From positions 186,001 through 250,000 of the forward strand of contig JAPVXR010000001.1 in NCBI GenBank assembly GCA_027214385.1: 64,000 bases of DNA. The letters run 5' to 3'. Below are positions 9,637 through 21,400 of this stretch, piece after piece (position 1 is the first letter of the stretch; every line of letters begins with the position of its first letter). Under the pieces are notes generated by a model. It searched no databases and had not been told where the DNA came from. It saw only the letters and a program-made list of their open reading frames with translations. A program made the translations under genes and the position numbers. This DNA is from Cryomorphaceae bacterium 1068 (GTDB taxonomy: Bacteria > Bacteroidota > Bacteroidia > Flavobacteriales_D > Cryomorphaceae).

Positions 9637-10629
9637 ATGGCCATTTTAGATTTTCAGAAACCCGATAAGGTCATCATGATCGAATCAGATAACAACGATG
9701 GAAAATTCGAATTCCGTCCGTTGGAACCTGGTTATGGGATTACAATAGGTAATGCACTTCGTCGTATTTTACTTTCATCTTTAGAAGGATTTGCAATCAC
9801 TGCAATCAAAATCGAAGGGGTTGAACATGAATTTTCGACCATCACGGGAGTTGTTGAAGATGTTACTGAAATCGTACTAAACCTTAAGCAAGTGCGCTTC
9901 AAGCGCCAGATAGATGGAACAGATTCTGAGAAAGTCACTGTTTCTATAGGTGGTAGCGATGCATTTACTGCAGGTGATATCGGAAAGTTCACGACTGGAT
10001 TTCAAGTATTGAACCCTGATTTAGTGATCTGCACTAAAGAAAAGTCTGTAAAGCTCGATATGGAAATCAGTATCGGAAAAGGTAGAGGATACCGTCCGTC
10101 TGAGGAAAATAAGGTGAGCAATGCACCTATCGGGACGATTTTCATTGACTCTATTTTTACTCCTATTCGCAAAGTGAACTACACAATAGAGAACTATCGT
10201 GTGGAGCAGAAAACGGATTATGAGAAATTGATCATGGATGTAATCACCGATGGTTCGATAACTCCAAAGGATGCTCTTCAAGAAGCTGCGAAAATTTTGA
10301 TTCATCACTTCATGTTGTTCTCTGATGAGAAGATTACATTGGATAGTGAGCAAAAATCAGAGACTGAAGAGTTTGATGAAACTTCACTTCACATGCGTCA
10401 ACTCCTAAAAACGAAGTTGGTAGACATGGATCTTTCTGTCAGAGCATTGAACTGTTTGAAGGCTGCTGATATAGAAAGTCTTGGTGATTTGGTTTCATTT
10501 AACAAAAATGATTTGTTGAAATTCAGAAACTTCGGTAAGAAGTCTTTGACGGAGCTGGAAGATTTAATTGAGTCTAAAGGTCTTTCTTTCGGAATGAATG
10601 TTTCGAAGTACAAATTAGATAAAGAGTAA
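9637..10629 (+). CDS. rpoA: DNA-directed RNA polymerase subunit alpha
   Basis: The alpha subunit nucleates RNA polymerase assembly, and its C-terminal domain binds DNA and activators. The N-terminal domain shows [20 protein letters not shown], and the C-terminal domain shows [17 protein letters not shown] and the helix-hairpin-helix-like [20 protein letters not shown]. Length is 330 residues (329 in E. coli). It lies between rpsD and rplQ in the usual order. Confidence 0.98.
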   Translation: MAILDFQKPDKVIMIESDNNDGKFEFRPLEPGYGITIGNALRRILLSSLEGFAITAIKIEGVEHEFSTITGVVEDVTEIVLNLKQVRFKRQIDGTDSEKVTVSIGGSDAFTAGDIGKFTTGFQVLNPDLVICTKEKSVKLDMEISIGKGRGYRPSEENKVSNAPIGTIFIDSIFTPIRKVNYTIENYRVEQKTDYEKLIMDVITDGSITPKDALQEAAKILIHHFMLFSDEKITLDSEQKSETEEFDETSLHMRQLLKTKLVDMDLSVRALNCLKAADIESLGDLVSFNKNDLLKFRNFGKKSLTELEDLIESKGLSFGMNVSKYKLDKE

Positions 10630-10678
10630 AAATTAACGTCCAGTTAAGGCTTGTCTTTAGCTGACAATATGAACAATA

Positions 10679-11290
10679 ATGAGACACGGCAAAAGAAATA
10701 ACGCACTAGGCCGCAAGACCGCCCATAGAAAGTCAATGTTGGAAAATATGGCTTGCTCTTTAATAGAGCACAAGCGTATTACTACAACTGTAGCTAAGGC
10801 CAAAGAATTGCGAAAGTTTGTTGAGCCAATCATCACACGCTCTAAAGCGGATTCTACTCACAATCGTCGCGAAGCATTCAAGAATCTTCAAAGCAAGAAT
10901 GCGGTTACTGAACTTTTTCGGGAAGTAGCGCCTAAAGTAGCTCAGCGAGAAGGTGGTTACACCCGAATCATTAAATTAGGTACCCGATTGGGAGATTCAG
11001 CTGAAATGGCAATGATTGAGCTAGTAGACTTTAACGAGTTGATGCTAAAAGAGTCTAAGACGAAGACGCGTAGAAGCCGTCGTGGAGGTAAGAAGAAGGA
11101 TACTGAAGCTTCCACTGCTTCTACTTCGGAAGAGACTGCTAAAGTTGAAGAACCAAAAGCTGAAGCCGCACCTGCTGCTGAAGTGAAGGAAGAATCTGCT
11201 CCCGCTCAGGAAGCAAAAGAAGAGCCTAAAGCTGAGAAAGCTGATGAGCCAAAGAAAGATGAGAACGAAGAAGAAGATAAGAAAGACTGA
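10679..11290 (+). CDS. rplQ: 50S ribosomal protein L17 with long charged tail
   Basis: The first 125 residues are a normal L17 ([20 protein letters not shown], then [20 protein letters not shown]), which binds 23S rRNA near the exit tunnel. The protein continues to 203 residues: a basic patch at about 127-141 ([14 protein letters not shown]) and then an Ala/Glu/Lys/Pro-rich acidic tail of about 60 residues with no predicted fold. E. coli L17 has 127 residues. Extended L17 tails occur in Bacteroidota; the role is unknown. A strong terminator follows. Confidence 0.96.
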   Translation: MRHGKRNNALGRKTAHRKSMLENMACSLIEHKRITTTVAKAKELRKFVEPIITRSKADSTHNRREAFKNLQSKNAVTELFREVAPKVAQREGGYTRIIKLGTRLGDSAEMAMIELVDFNELMLKESKTKTRRSRRGGKKKDTEASTASTSEETAKVEEPKAEAAPAAEVKEESAPAQEAKEEPKAEKADEPKKDENEEEDKKD

Positions 11291-11314
11291 TTCTTTGATA
11301 TATACTATTACGAT

Positions 11315-11350
11315 AAAAGGGATAATGTAACTTTGCATTATCCCTTTTTT
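11315..11350 (+). terminator. Terminator of the ribosomal cluster
   Basis: A perfect 13-bp stem, left arm 11315-11327 (aaaagggataatg) and right arm 11336-11348, with an 8-base loop and a T run. It follows rplQ by 24 bases, so it fits rho-independent termination of the S10-spc-alpha transcript. The loop itself reads taactttg, a match to a Bacteroidota promoter element. Confidence 0.85.
11328..11335 (+). promoter_or_regulatory. Possible -7 element for carA
   Basis: The sequence taactttg matches the Bacteroidota -7 consensus TAnnTTTG exactly and lies 30 bases before the carA start. No well-spaced TTG (-33) was found upstream. It sits in the loop of the rplQ terminator, so it may be coincidence. 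Confidence 0.4.
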
Positions 11351-11365
11351 ATTATCTGAATTTAA

Positions 11366-13784
<2,419 letters not shown>

Positions 13785-13810
13785 GATTTTTAGGATTTCA
13801 ATAATTGCTC

Positions 13811-13834
13811 AAAGCCCGCTATTTAGCGGGCTTT
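13811..13834 (+). terminator. Terminator after eno
   Basis: A perfect 10-bp stem (aaagcccgct / agcgggcttt) with a 4-base attt loop, 27 bases after the eno stop. The following T run is short (cttt, then gttcatt). A rho-independent terminator is the simplest reading. Confidence 0.75.
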
Positions 13835-13948
13835 GTTCATTCATGTCCCTTTATTGGATTCTTAAACTCTATTTTTGGTAGGGAGATTTCCAATTGTTTT
13901 GTATTATTTGCGATTGCAGAGATTGAATGCGAAAAACATTGAATTCCC

Positions 13949-15496
13949 ATGAAACCTTCTACAGAACTTTTTGACCTCGTAAAATCGCTTACCAAATCAG
14001 AAAAGAGATTTTTTAAGCTTTCATCTTCCCTACAATCGGGAGAGAAAAATTACCTGAAAATCTTCGACGTTATCGATCGTCAGAAATCTTACGACGAAGA
14101 TGCCATTAAAGAGCAATTTAAAGAGGAGACATTCATCAAGCACTTTCCATCCGAAAAAAATCATCTCTATAAGTTGATTTTAAAGAGCTTGAGATCTTAT
14201 CATTCTGATAATTCCGTTAGTAGTATTCTGAAGCAAGAAATAAAGAACATTGAGATATTGTATCGCAAGGCACTTTTTAAAGAGTGCAATAAGTTTTTGG
14301 CCAGAGCTAAAAAGATCGCTATCGAAAGGGAGAAGTTCTATTACTGGTTTGAACTTTTAAGTTGGGAGAAGCTTCTTCTAGAAGAAGCATATGAAGCCGG
14401 TGAGTTTACAACAGACCTGGATGCTTTGATAAAGGAAGAGCAGGAAGTAATCGAGAAGCTAAGGAACTTGGCAGCCTACCATGTTTTATACAGTAAGATT
14501 AACTATGTCTTCAGAAGTGGGGGCTATGTCCGTAATGATAAAGACAGAGCGCTGGTAGAGGAGATTTCTCACCACCCTCTAATCATCGGTCGTAATACTG
14601 CATTGAGCTACAGAGCAGCTACTATTTGCTATTACATTCAAGGTTTCTGTGCTACCGCAAACGTTGATAAAGAGTCAGCTTACGTCAAATTTATGCGGGT
14701 GAAAGAGATTTTAGATAGTAAGCCCCTCGTCCGAGACGATCTGCCCAAGAGATACATTCTTACATTGAGTAATCTGCTGAGGATTCAAATCGATACAGGT
14801 AGGATTGATGAAGCTCTGGATATGATCCAAATGATGCGCAAAATTTCAAAAAAGTCAGCCTTCTCTTCAGAAGATATTGCTTTACGAGTTTTTAAATCTA
14901 CCTATCTGGCTGAGATGCGCATTTATGAGAAAAAAGGAGAATATGAGAACGGCGTCAACAACATTGACACTATAGTGCAAGGGCTGGATCAGAGTGAAGG
15001 TAGAATGAATAAGGAACAGGAGCTTCTGTTCTTAAATACTATTTCTACTGTCTATTTCGGAGCAGGTCGATACAAGGAATCTTTGCAGTGGTTAAATCGT
15101 GTCTTGAATGATAACGAACCAAATTTGAGACAAGATATTTACAGTTATGCTCGGCTCTTCAATTTGGTAGTTCATTTTGAGCTTGGAAATTACGATTTGC
15201 TCGAGTACATTATCAAATCCACCACTCGATACCTTAGTAAACGACAGCGGGATCACGAACTGGAGGTGGTCATTCTGAATTACATGAAACGGTTGATTCG
15301 AGGTACTCAGAATGCTGATCTACGAGATATCTTTGTTGAATTCAAGGAAGAGCTATCCGAGCAACTTAGTCGTCAAAATGATGAGATCATTTTGGATTAT
15401 TTCAATTTTATCATTTGGATAGATAGCAAGATAAAGGGAATTCCTTTTCATCAAGCTACTAAGGAACAATATGAACGGAGCTTAGTACAAGCATAA
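13949..15496 (+). CDS. Unrecognised 515-residue helical protein
   Basis: I do not recognise a named family with certainty. The protein begins MKPSTELFDLVKSLTKSEKR, has no signal peptide or membrane segment, and is rich in Lys, Glu, Leu and Tyr. Many short helical stretches look like degenerate TPR repeats (for example INTGRIDEAL-like and EYENGVNNIDTIVQ segments). It resembles conserved cytoplasmic proteins of unknown function in Bacteroidota. It has its own terminator, and a weak promoter-like tattatttg lies at 13902-13910, so it is probably transcribed alone. Confidence 0.7.
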   Translation: MKPSTELFDLVKSLTKSEKRFFKLSSSLQSGEKNYLKIFDVIDRQKSYDEDAIKEQFKEETFIKHFPSEKNHLYKLILKSLRSYHSDNSVSSILKQEIKNIEILYRKALFKECNKFLARAKKIAIEREKFYYWFELLSWEKLLLEEAYEAGEFTTDLDALIKEEQEVIEKLRNLAAYHVLYSKINYVFRSGGYVRNDKDRALVEEISHHPLIIGRNTALSYRAATICYYIQGFCATANVDKESAYVKFMRVKEILDSKPLVRDDLPKRYILTLSNLLRIQIDTGRIDEALDMIQMMRKISKKSAFSSEDIALRVFKSTYLAEMRIYEKKGEYENGVNNIDTIVQGLDQSEGRMNKEQELLFLNTISTVYFGAGRYKESLQWLNRVLNDNEPNLRQDIYSYARLFNLVVHFELGNYDLLEYIIKSTTRYLSKRQRDHELEVVILNYMKRLIRGTQNADLRDIFVEFKEELSEQLSRQNDEIILDYFNFIIWIDSKIKGIPFHQATKEQYERSLVQA

Positions 15497-15527
15497 AAAA
15501 GGTCGCTCAAAGAGCGACCTTTTTTTT
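15495..15527. terminator. Bidirectional terminator
   Basis: A perfect 14-bp stem aaaaaaggtcgctc / gagcgacctttttt with a 3-base loop and A and T runs on either side. It lies between the convergent gene ending at 15496 and the OmpA-family gene ending at 15559, and can serve both. Confidence 0.88.
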
Positions 15528-15563
15528 AGTAAACTGAATTTTAACAGTAAACTGAGTTTTAAC
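15528..15563. repeat. 18-bp tandem duplication
   Basis: Two adjacent copies of agtaaactga(a/g)ttttaac at 15528-15545 and 15546-15563, differing at one position. The second copy carries the stop codon of the OmpA-family gene on the minus strand. It looks like a recent small tandem duplication. Confidence 0.8.
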
Positions 15564-17517
15564 TTTCTTTTTTCTCCAACACAATGAATTCACTGCGTCG
15601 ATTCTCTTGATGTTCTGCCTCAGAGCATTCCACACCGTCAATGCATTTATTCACGGGTTGGCTTTCACCAAACCCTTTGCTACTTAAGTTCGCTTTTGAA
15701 ACACCTTTTTTAACCAGGTAGTTGACTACTGATTGGGCGCGTCTGTTTGATAGATTCATATTGTAAGAGTCTCCACCTCTTGCGTCTGCATGAGATTGAA
15801 TCTCAATTTTTACCGTCGGGTTGTCCTTCAGGAGCTTTGCCAATTTATCCAAAGAAGGTTGAGCGCTGGCACTGATATCGGACTTGTCGTAATCGTAGTA
15901 GATTTCTCCGATTTCATAAACCTTAGCGGCAGTTGCTGACCCATCCTTTGGATTACCGCTCCCTGTTCCTTGTTCACTAGCTACTATTTCATCAATTTCG
16001 AATGATAGTGTAATGTCTTTTTCGATTCTGCTTCTATCAGTTTCAAACTCTTCAGAAAGCGTGAAATATCCTGGTTTTTCACCAACTACCTTATATTTCT
16101 TCTCAGGAAGCAAGCTAAATCTGAAGTTTCCTGTTTTGTCTGTTGTGTATATGGCTGTATCTCCGTCAGTAAGATTTACGAGAGTAATTGTTACTTCATC
16201 GATTGGAAGGTTATCAGCCTTTTTCTTTGCAATTCCCTTTAAGACGAAGATGGCCGGTATTCTTACATATTCGTAGATCATATCTATGCCAGAACGATTT
16301 GAAGATACGTAACCCGTTGTGTCGTCTTCGTTAACCAAAATCGCGAAGTCATCTCTACTTGAGTTTAGTGGATAAGCCAAATTGATAGGGCTAGACCACA
16401 CACCTGCTATTTGCTCGGAAATGAAAACATCCAAACCTCCAAGTGTTCTGTGTCCTTCACTTGAAAAGTAAAGTTTACCAGCTTTATCGCTGTATGGAAA
16501 CACTTCATTTCCTGGAGTATTAATTGAAGAACCCAGATTTACGGGTTGTGACCAAGAGCTTCCGTCATAAGAGGATTTGTACAAATCAGATCCTCCATAG
16601 CCACCAGGCATATCACTTGAGAAATATAGTGTGCTTCCGTCCGATGAAAGGGAAGGATGACCTATGCTGTAATCCACATTGTTAAATGGAAGTTTGGTAG
16701 GCTCTGTCCATTCACCATCTTCTTTTTTACTCATATAAAGAAAGAATTGGTTTTCGTTATTTTCATTCAATAGCCTTTTTTTCTCGTTTCTCATCGCACT
16801 TCTGGTGTAGATGATCATATCTTGCTCCTTATTAAAAGTAGCAGAGCCATCATGAAATGGACCATTCAGGTTATTTCCGAATGCTTCAGGGATTTCCCAA
16901 TTTCCATCAGCATCTTTCTCTACATAGAAAATGTCGAGGAATGAATATCCTGTCCATGGGTTAGCAGATTTAGCGCTGATTATTTCCGTTTCTCCCGAGA
17001 AAATAATTCCATTTCCGTATTTCGTGGGACCATACATCGATACCAAGAAGTCCAAAGGTAAATCTGTTAAAATATATGCCGAAGTATCTTCTTTCAGCTT
17101 ATTAATACCATCAATAGAGGCCAGAAGATCGGTTGCGAGTACGTCTGTTGGATTCTCTTTTAAATAGCTTTGTAAGTAGCTCTTAGCCTCTTCGTACTTC
17201 GTGTTTTTCATTAGAGTTTGAGCAAAGTGAAGTTGCTCATCAACAGGTAAGCCAACTGAATCAGCCACCTCTTGATAATACTTCTCAGCTGCTATCGAAT
17301 TATTCTGAAGTCGATGTGCATTAGCAAGCTTCAACTTTAAGTCTGTGTTCTCCGGTTGTCCATTCAAAGCTTTTTCATATTTCTCGACTGCTCGAGAATA
17401 ACTGAGGTTGTCAACGGCTTTATCCCCCGATTTAATGAGGGCATTAGAACAAGCAGATAGAAGTGCTACAACAGCGATAGCCACAGCAACATTTTTAAGG
17501 GAGAGAGAATTTTTCAT
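15559..17517 (-). CDS. PorE-like OmpA-family lipoprotein
   Basis: This 652-residue outer-membrane lipoprotein has a signal peptide with lipobox LLSAC (lipidated Cys about residue 23) and TPR-like helices at about 30-150. A PD40-type beta-propeller follows at about 150-420 (repeated LYFSSDMPGGYGGSDLY, YFSSEGHRTLGGLDVF). A carboxypeptidase-regulatory-like fold lies at about 425-510, and an OmpA peptidoglycan-binding domain at about 540-650 (IEIQSHADARGG, NLSNRRAQSVVNYL). This is the order of PorE of the T9SS. It follows the PorP/SprF gene by three bases, and is inferred to tie that complex to peptidoglycan. It could be a paralogue and not the core PorE. Confidence 0.88.
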   Translation of the reverse strand: MKNSLSLKNVAVAIAVVALLSACSNALIKSGDKAVDNLSYSRAVEKYEKALNGQPENTDLKLKLANAHRLQNNSIAAEKYYQEVADSVGLPVDEQLHFAQTLMKNTKYEEAKSYLQSYLKENPTDVLATDLLASIDGINKLKEDTSAYILTDLPLDFLVSMYGPTKYGNGIIFSGETEIISAKSANPWTGYSFLDIFYVEKDADGNWEIPEAFGNNLNGPFHDGSATFNKEQDMIIYTRSAMRNEKKRLLNENNENQFFLYMSKKEDGEWTEPTKLPFNNVDYSIGHPSLSSDGSTLYFSSDMPGGYGGSDLYKSSYDGSSWSQPVNLGSSINTPGNEVFPYSDKAGKLYFSSEGHRTLGGLDVFISEQIAGVWSSPINLAYPLNSSRDDFAILVNEDDTTGYVSSNRSGIDMIYEYVRIPAIFVLKGIAKKKADNLPIDEVTITLVNLTDGDTAIYTTDKTGNFRFSLLPEKKYKVVGEKPGYFTLSEEFETDRSRIEKDITLSFEIDEIVASEQGTGSGNPKDGSATAAKVYEIGEIYYDYDKSDISASAQPSLDKLAKLLKDNPTVKIEIQSHADARGGDSYNMNLSNRRAQSVVNYLVKKGVSKANLSSKGFGESQPVNKCIDGVECSEAEHQENRRSEFIVLEKKES

Positions 17518-17520
17518 CTT

Positions 17521-18450
17521 TTAAAAGTATCGAGGAGATTTTGTTTTAATAGGGTCTCGGCCAAATTTGTAACTTAACATGAACTCATGGGAACCTGAAC
17601 TATAGTCGCCTATAGCGGTAGTGGTAAAGTCATATGCGTAACCGATTCTCAAATCGTTTCCGATGTTATATTCCAATAATCCAATTACAGCATCTCCCGT
17701 ACGGTATGATGCTCCAATCCAAAACGTATTTCTGATCAATAGGTTACAATTTATATCTGCTTGAACAGGTGATCCATTTAAGTAGCGAAGTAGAAATGAC
17801 GGTTTCACGGCAAAATCAGCATTGACATTCCAAACATACCCGGCAGTGAGGTATGTGTGTGGGTCAAAATACCTGTCGCCTTGATCATTGATGTTAAACC
17901 GAACGTTATCATCAGCAGCGTATATAGTGGGAACACTCAATCCTGCGTACCAATATTTGCTGTAGTAGTATACTCCTGCACCGAATTTCGGAACGAAAGC
18001 ATTACTCACATTTTCGTTGAAAACGGGGTCTCCATCTTCGAAAACATAAGTTTCAGACAACCTAGAGGAATAGTCCGAAAAACCTGCTCTAATTCCGAAG
18101 CTCAGTTTGTTTTTACCTTCGGCATCCAACCACAAGTGATAGCTCCAGTTAGCAAATACTTCTGTTTGTCTGGTATCACCGATTTGATCGTTGATAAAGG
18201 TTAGTCCGAGGCCCATGGTTTCATCGGCAATTGGACCGTCGATACCAAAAGTTTGGGTCGTAGGTGCTCCATCCAAACCTGCCCATTGCGCCCGATAGAG
18301 AGCAGTGGCCTCCGCGTAGGGGTGTGATCCGCTATATGCAGGGTTGATGAATAAGCCATTAAACATGTATTGGCTTATCAATAGTTCCTGCTGAGCATAC
18401 GAGTAGATGCCCGAAAACAGAAATACTGCGATGAATAATATCTTCTTCAT
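17521..18450 (-). CDS. PorP/SprF family outer-membrane protein
   Basis: This 309-residue barrel protein has a signal peptide (MKKILFIAVFLFSGIYSYAQ) and the PorP/SprF opening QYMFNGLFINPAYSGSHPYA, followed by alternating beta strands to the end. In Flavobacterium, SprF is needed for secretion of SprB, whose gene lies directly upstream, and the same order is seen here. The spacing is 11 bases to the adhesin gene and three to the PorE-like gene. The inference is a dedicated partner of the adhesin encoded at 18462-26747. Confidence 0.93.
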   Translation of the reverse strand: MKKILFIAVFLFSGIYSYAQQELLISQYMFNGLFINPAYSGSHPYAEATALYRAQWAGLDGAPTTQTFGIDGPIADETMGLGLTFINDQIGDTRQTEVFANWSYHLWLDAEGKNKLSFGIRAGFSDYSSRLSETYVFEDGDPVFNENVSNAFVPKFGAGVYYYSKYWYAGLSVPTIYAADDNVRFNINDQGDRYFDPHTYLTAGYVWNVNADFAVKPSFLLRYLNGSPVQADINCNLLIRNTFWIGASYRTGDAVIGLLEYNIGNDLRIGYAYDFTTTAIGDYSSGSHEFMLSYKFGRDPIKTKSPRYF

Positions 18451-18461
18451 TACTGAAATTT

Positions 18462-21400
18462 TTATCGCCTTAGTTCAAGGTAGCCTTTCAAATTATCTAT
18501 TCCACTTAGCTCAACGATCACGAAATATGTTCCCTCCGGAAGTTCTTCACCACTCTCGTTGGTTCCGACCCAAGGAGCCACATTTTGATAGTTGTCTTCT
18601 TCGTATACAATGTTTCCCCATCGGTTGAAAACGATCAGCTTATTTTCGGGAAAGTCTTCAAGACCTCGCACTACTAAACCATCATTAAAACCATCACCAT
18701 TTGGTGAAATACCATTTGGTAATTCTATTGGGACAGGTTGGATCAACTCTATGGAATCTACCGCTGTGCATTGGTTGGCATCTGTAATGGTAACAAAGTA
18801 CCATCCCGCTTCTAATCCACCTTGATCTCCAAGACCTGAAGAGGTATAACCATTCGGTCCAACATAATCGATCAAATAAGGTGACGAACCTCCTATGATA
18901 TCAGGCTCTCTTATGATTCCATCACCGGACTCAAAACCTGTAAGATTGAAACCATTCGAATAAACTACGGCTTCAAGTTCTTCAATTTCTAAAAGATCCG
19001 GTTCTGTGAGAACATAACTTTCAGTCACGGAGCACCCATTCGCGTCAACAGCAGTTAAGGTGTAAGTACCTTCGACAATATTCATGATGAAATCGCCAAC
19101 TTCCGTGAAGTCATCAGGCCCTGTCCATGCAAAATCAATAGGCTCTTCTCCCGAGATAACCGAAATCTCGATTGCTCCATTCGAATCGCCAAAACAAGCT
19201 GGTGAAGTCAGAGAAGCAGAAACTTCCAAATTGTTTGTAACGGTTAAGTCAAAGGAAGCTGTCGATTCACATCCATTACCATCGGTAACTAGAAGATCGT
19301 AAACTCCCGGGCCAATTGCCACTAAATCCTGGCTAGTATCACCCGTGTTCCAGAGATACTCATAAGCAGGAGTACCGCCTGAAACGGAAACATCGATGAT
19401 TCCAGTTAGTGTTTCACAAATAGGACTGGTGAGGTCTGCAGTAATTACTATTGGTGATAGATTGGCCAGATTTTGAGCTCCACTTACTGAGCATCCGTTA
19501 GCATCCGTCAAAGCAAAAGTATAAGTCCCTGCAGGTAAGTCAGAAATGGTGAACTCAGATGATGTGAAATCATTTGGTCCTATCCATTGGATATTAATAT
19601 TCGGACTTCCACCTGAGAAAGATACCGAGAGACTTCCGTTCAAACTATCTGCACAAAGTACTTCTGAAATAACTTCCAGCTCAGCAGTAAGTGATTCAGC
19701 TGGTTCCGTTAATGAAATGTTGATGGTTTGTACGCAACTATTTGCGTCAAGGATTACCAAGGTGTAATCACCTGCCATTAGATTTTCAATGTTTTGATCA
19801 GAGGAAACAAAACCATCAGGCCCATTCCAGTTGAATTCATAGGGTTCCGTGCCACCGGTAACCACAGTCGAAATGCTTCCGTCATCTAATCCTGTGCAAC
19901 TAATATTGTCACCTGAAGGGAAAGATGATGCCGTAATAGTTCCTTGTAGTGGCTCTGCGGGCTCTGTCAAAGTTATGCTCGCCTCTGCGAAGCATCCGTT
20001 TCCGTCTGTAACGATTAAATCATAAGTACCGGCAAATAGGTCTTGAAGGTCTTGATCTTCCGATGTGAACGCGTTCGGGCCACTCCAACTAAAGGTTAGA
20101 CCATTTTCACCTCCTACGATAGTGGCAGTGATTGATCCGGTGTTGGCACCAGAACAGCTCACCTCAAATCCTCCGCCAAAAACAGGTGATTCTAAGTCAA
20201 TTGCAATTGGGGTTGGTTGCGTCAAGGTTACCGAAGCTGATTGTACACATCCATTGGCGTCTGTGGTAGTCACTGTGTACGTTCCTGCGCACAGGTCGGT
20301 GAGATCTTCAGTATCGGCACTAAATCCGGGAGGTCCTGTCCAAGCAATAGTAATGGGCGCTGTTCCACCTGTAATACTTAAGTCGATGCTTCCATCGCAG
20401 ATATCACCACATGAAGTATTGAAACCATTTGGATACTCAAATACGTCGAAGGTATATTCAATACCAGGCGCTTCCGTTAGGGTAATGCATTCGGTTTCGG
20501 CGCATCCATTCACATCGGTTATCGTTAAGCAGTATTCTCCTGCAAATAGATTAATTGGATTTTCGTCACTAGATGCGTAGCCGTTAGGCCCCGTCCAGCT
20601 ATAGTCATACTCAGCGGTTCCACCGGAAATTGTGCTGGTTATTTCTCCTGTGTTATCCCCGAAACAGCCAATGTTGAATCCATCCGTTTCAGGACTTGTG
20701 AGACCTATAGAAATTATGAGTGGTTGGAAAATGTCGACACAAAAGATATCCGTACACCCATTTGCATCGGTTATTGTTGCGCAATACGTGCCCGCAGCCA
20801 ATCCACTTATGGTTGCCCCCATTGCTGTGAAGCCTGCAGGCCCTGTCCATTCAATCTCATATACAGGAACACCTCCTGAAACAGTTATCGTCACTTCACC
20901 TTCAGTTCCGGCATCACACAAAACATCGGTTGATTCAAAAGTCGCGTCAATAGCAGTAGCCTCAGTCAGCGTTATGCAGTCATTGGCTTCACAGCCAAGT
21001 TCATCAACTACAGAAACGCAGTATTCGCCAGCCTCGAGATTCGATAAATCTTCGTCAGTAGAGACAAAACCATTCGGACCAGTCCAGTTTATTGTGACAA
21101 TTCCATTTGCATTGAAAAGGGTTAAATCGATGGACCCCGTACTTTCTCCATTACATGCAATATTTACACCCCCGGGAAGGATGGGAGTATCGAACCCGAT
21201 CAGTAAAGATTCCGGTAGGGTGATAACGATGGTTTCTTCAATCAAGCAATTATTGGCATCGGTGATGATTACATCATATTCACCATTGTCTAACGAGATG
21301 ACCTCTGTGTCTCCACCATTGCTCCAATTGATAGTATATGGAGGTACACTACCTGAAATCTGGAGGTCTACTTCGGCCAATGTTCCATCTCCACAATCGG

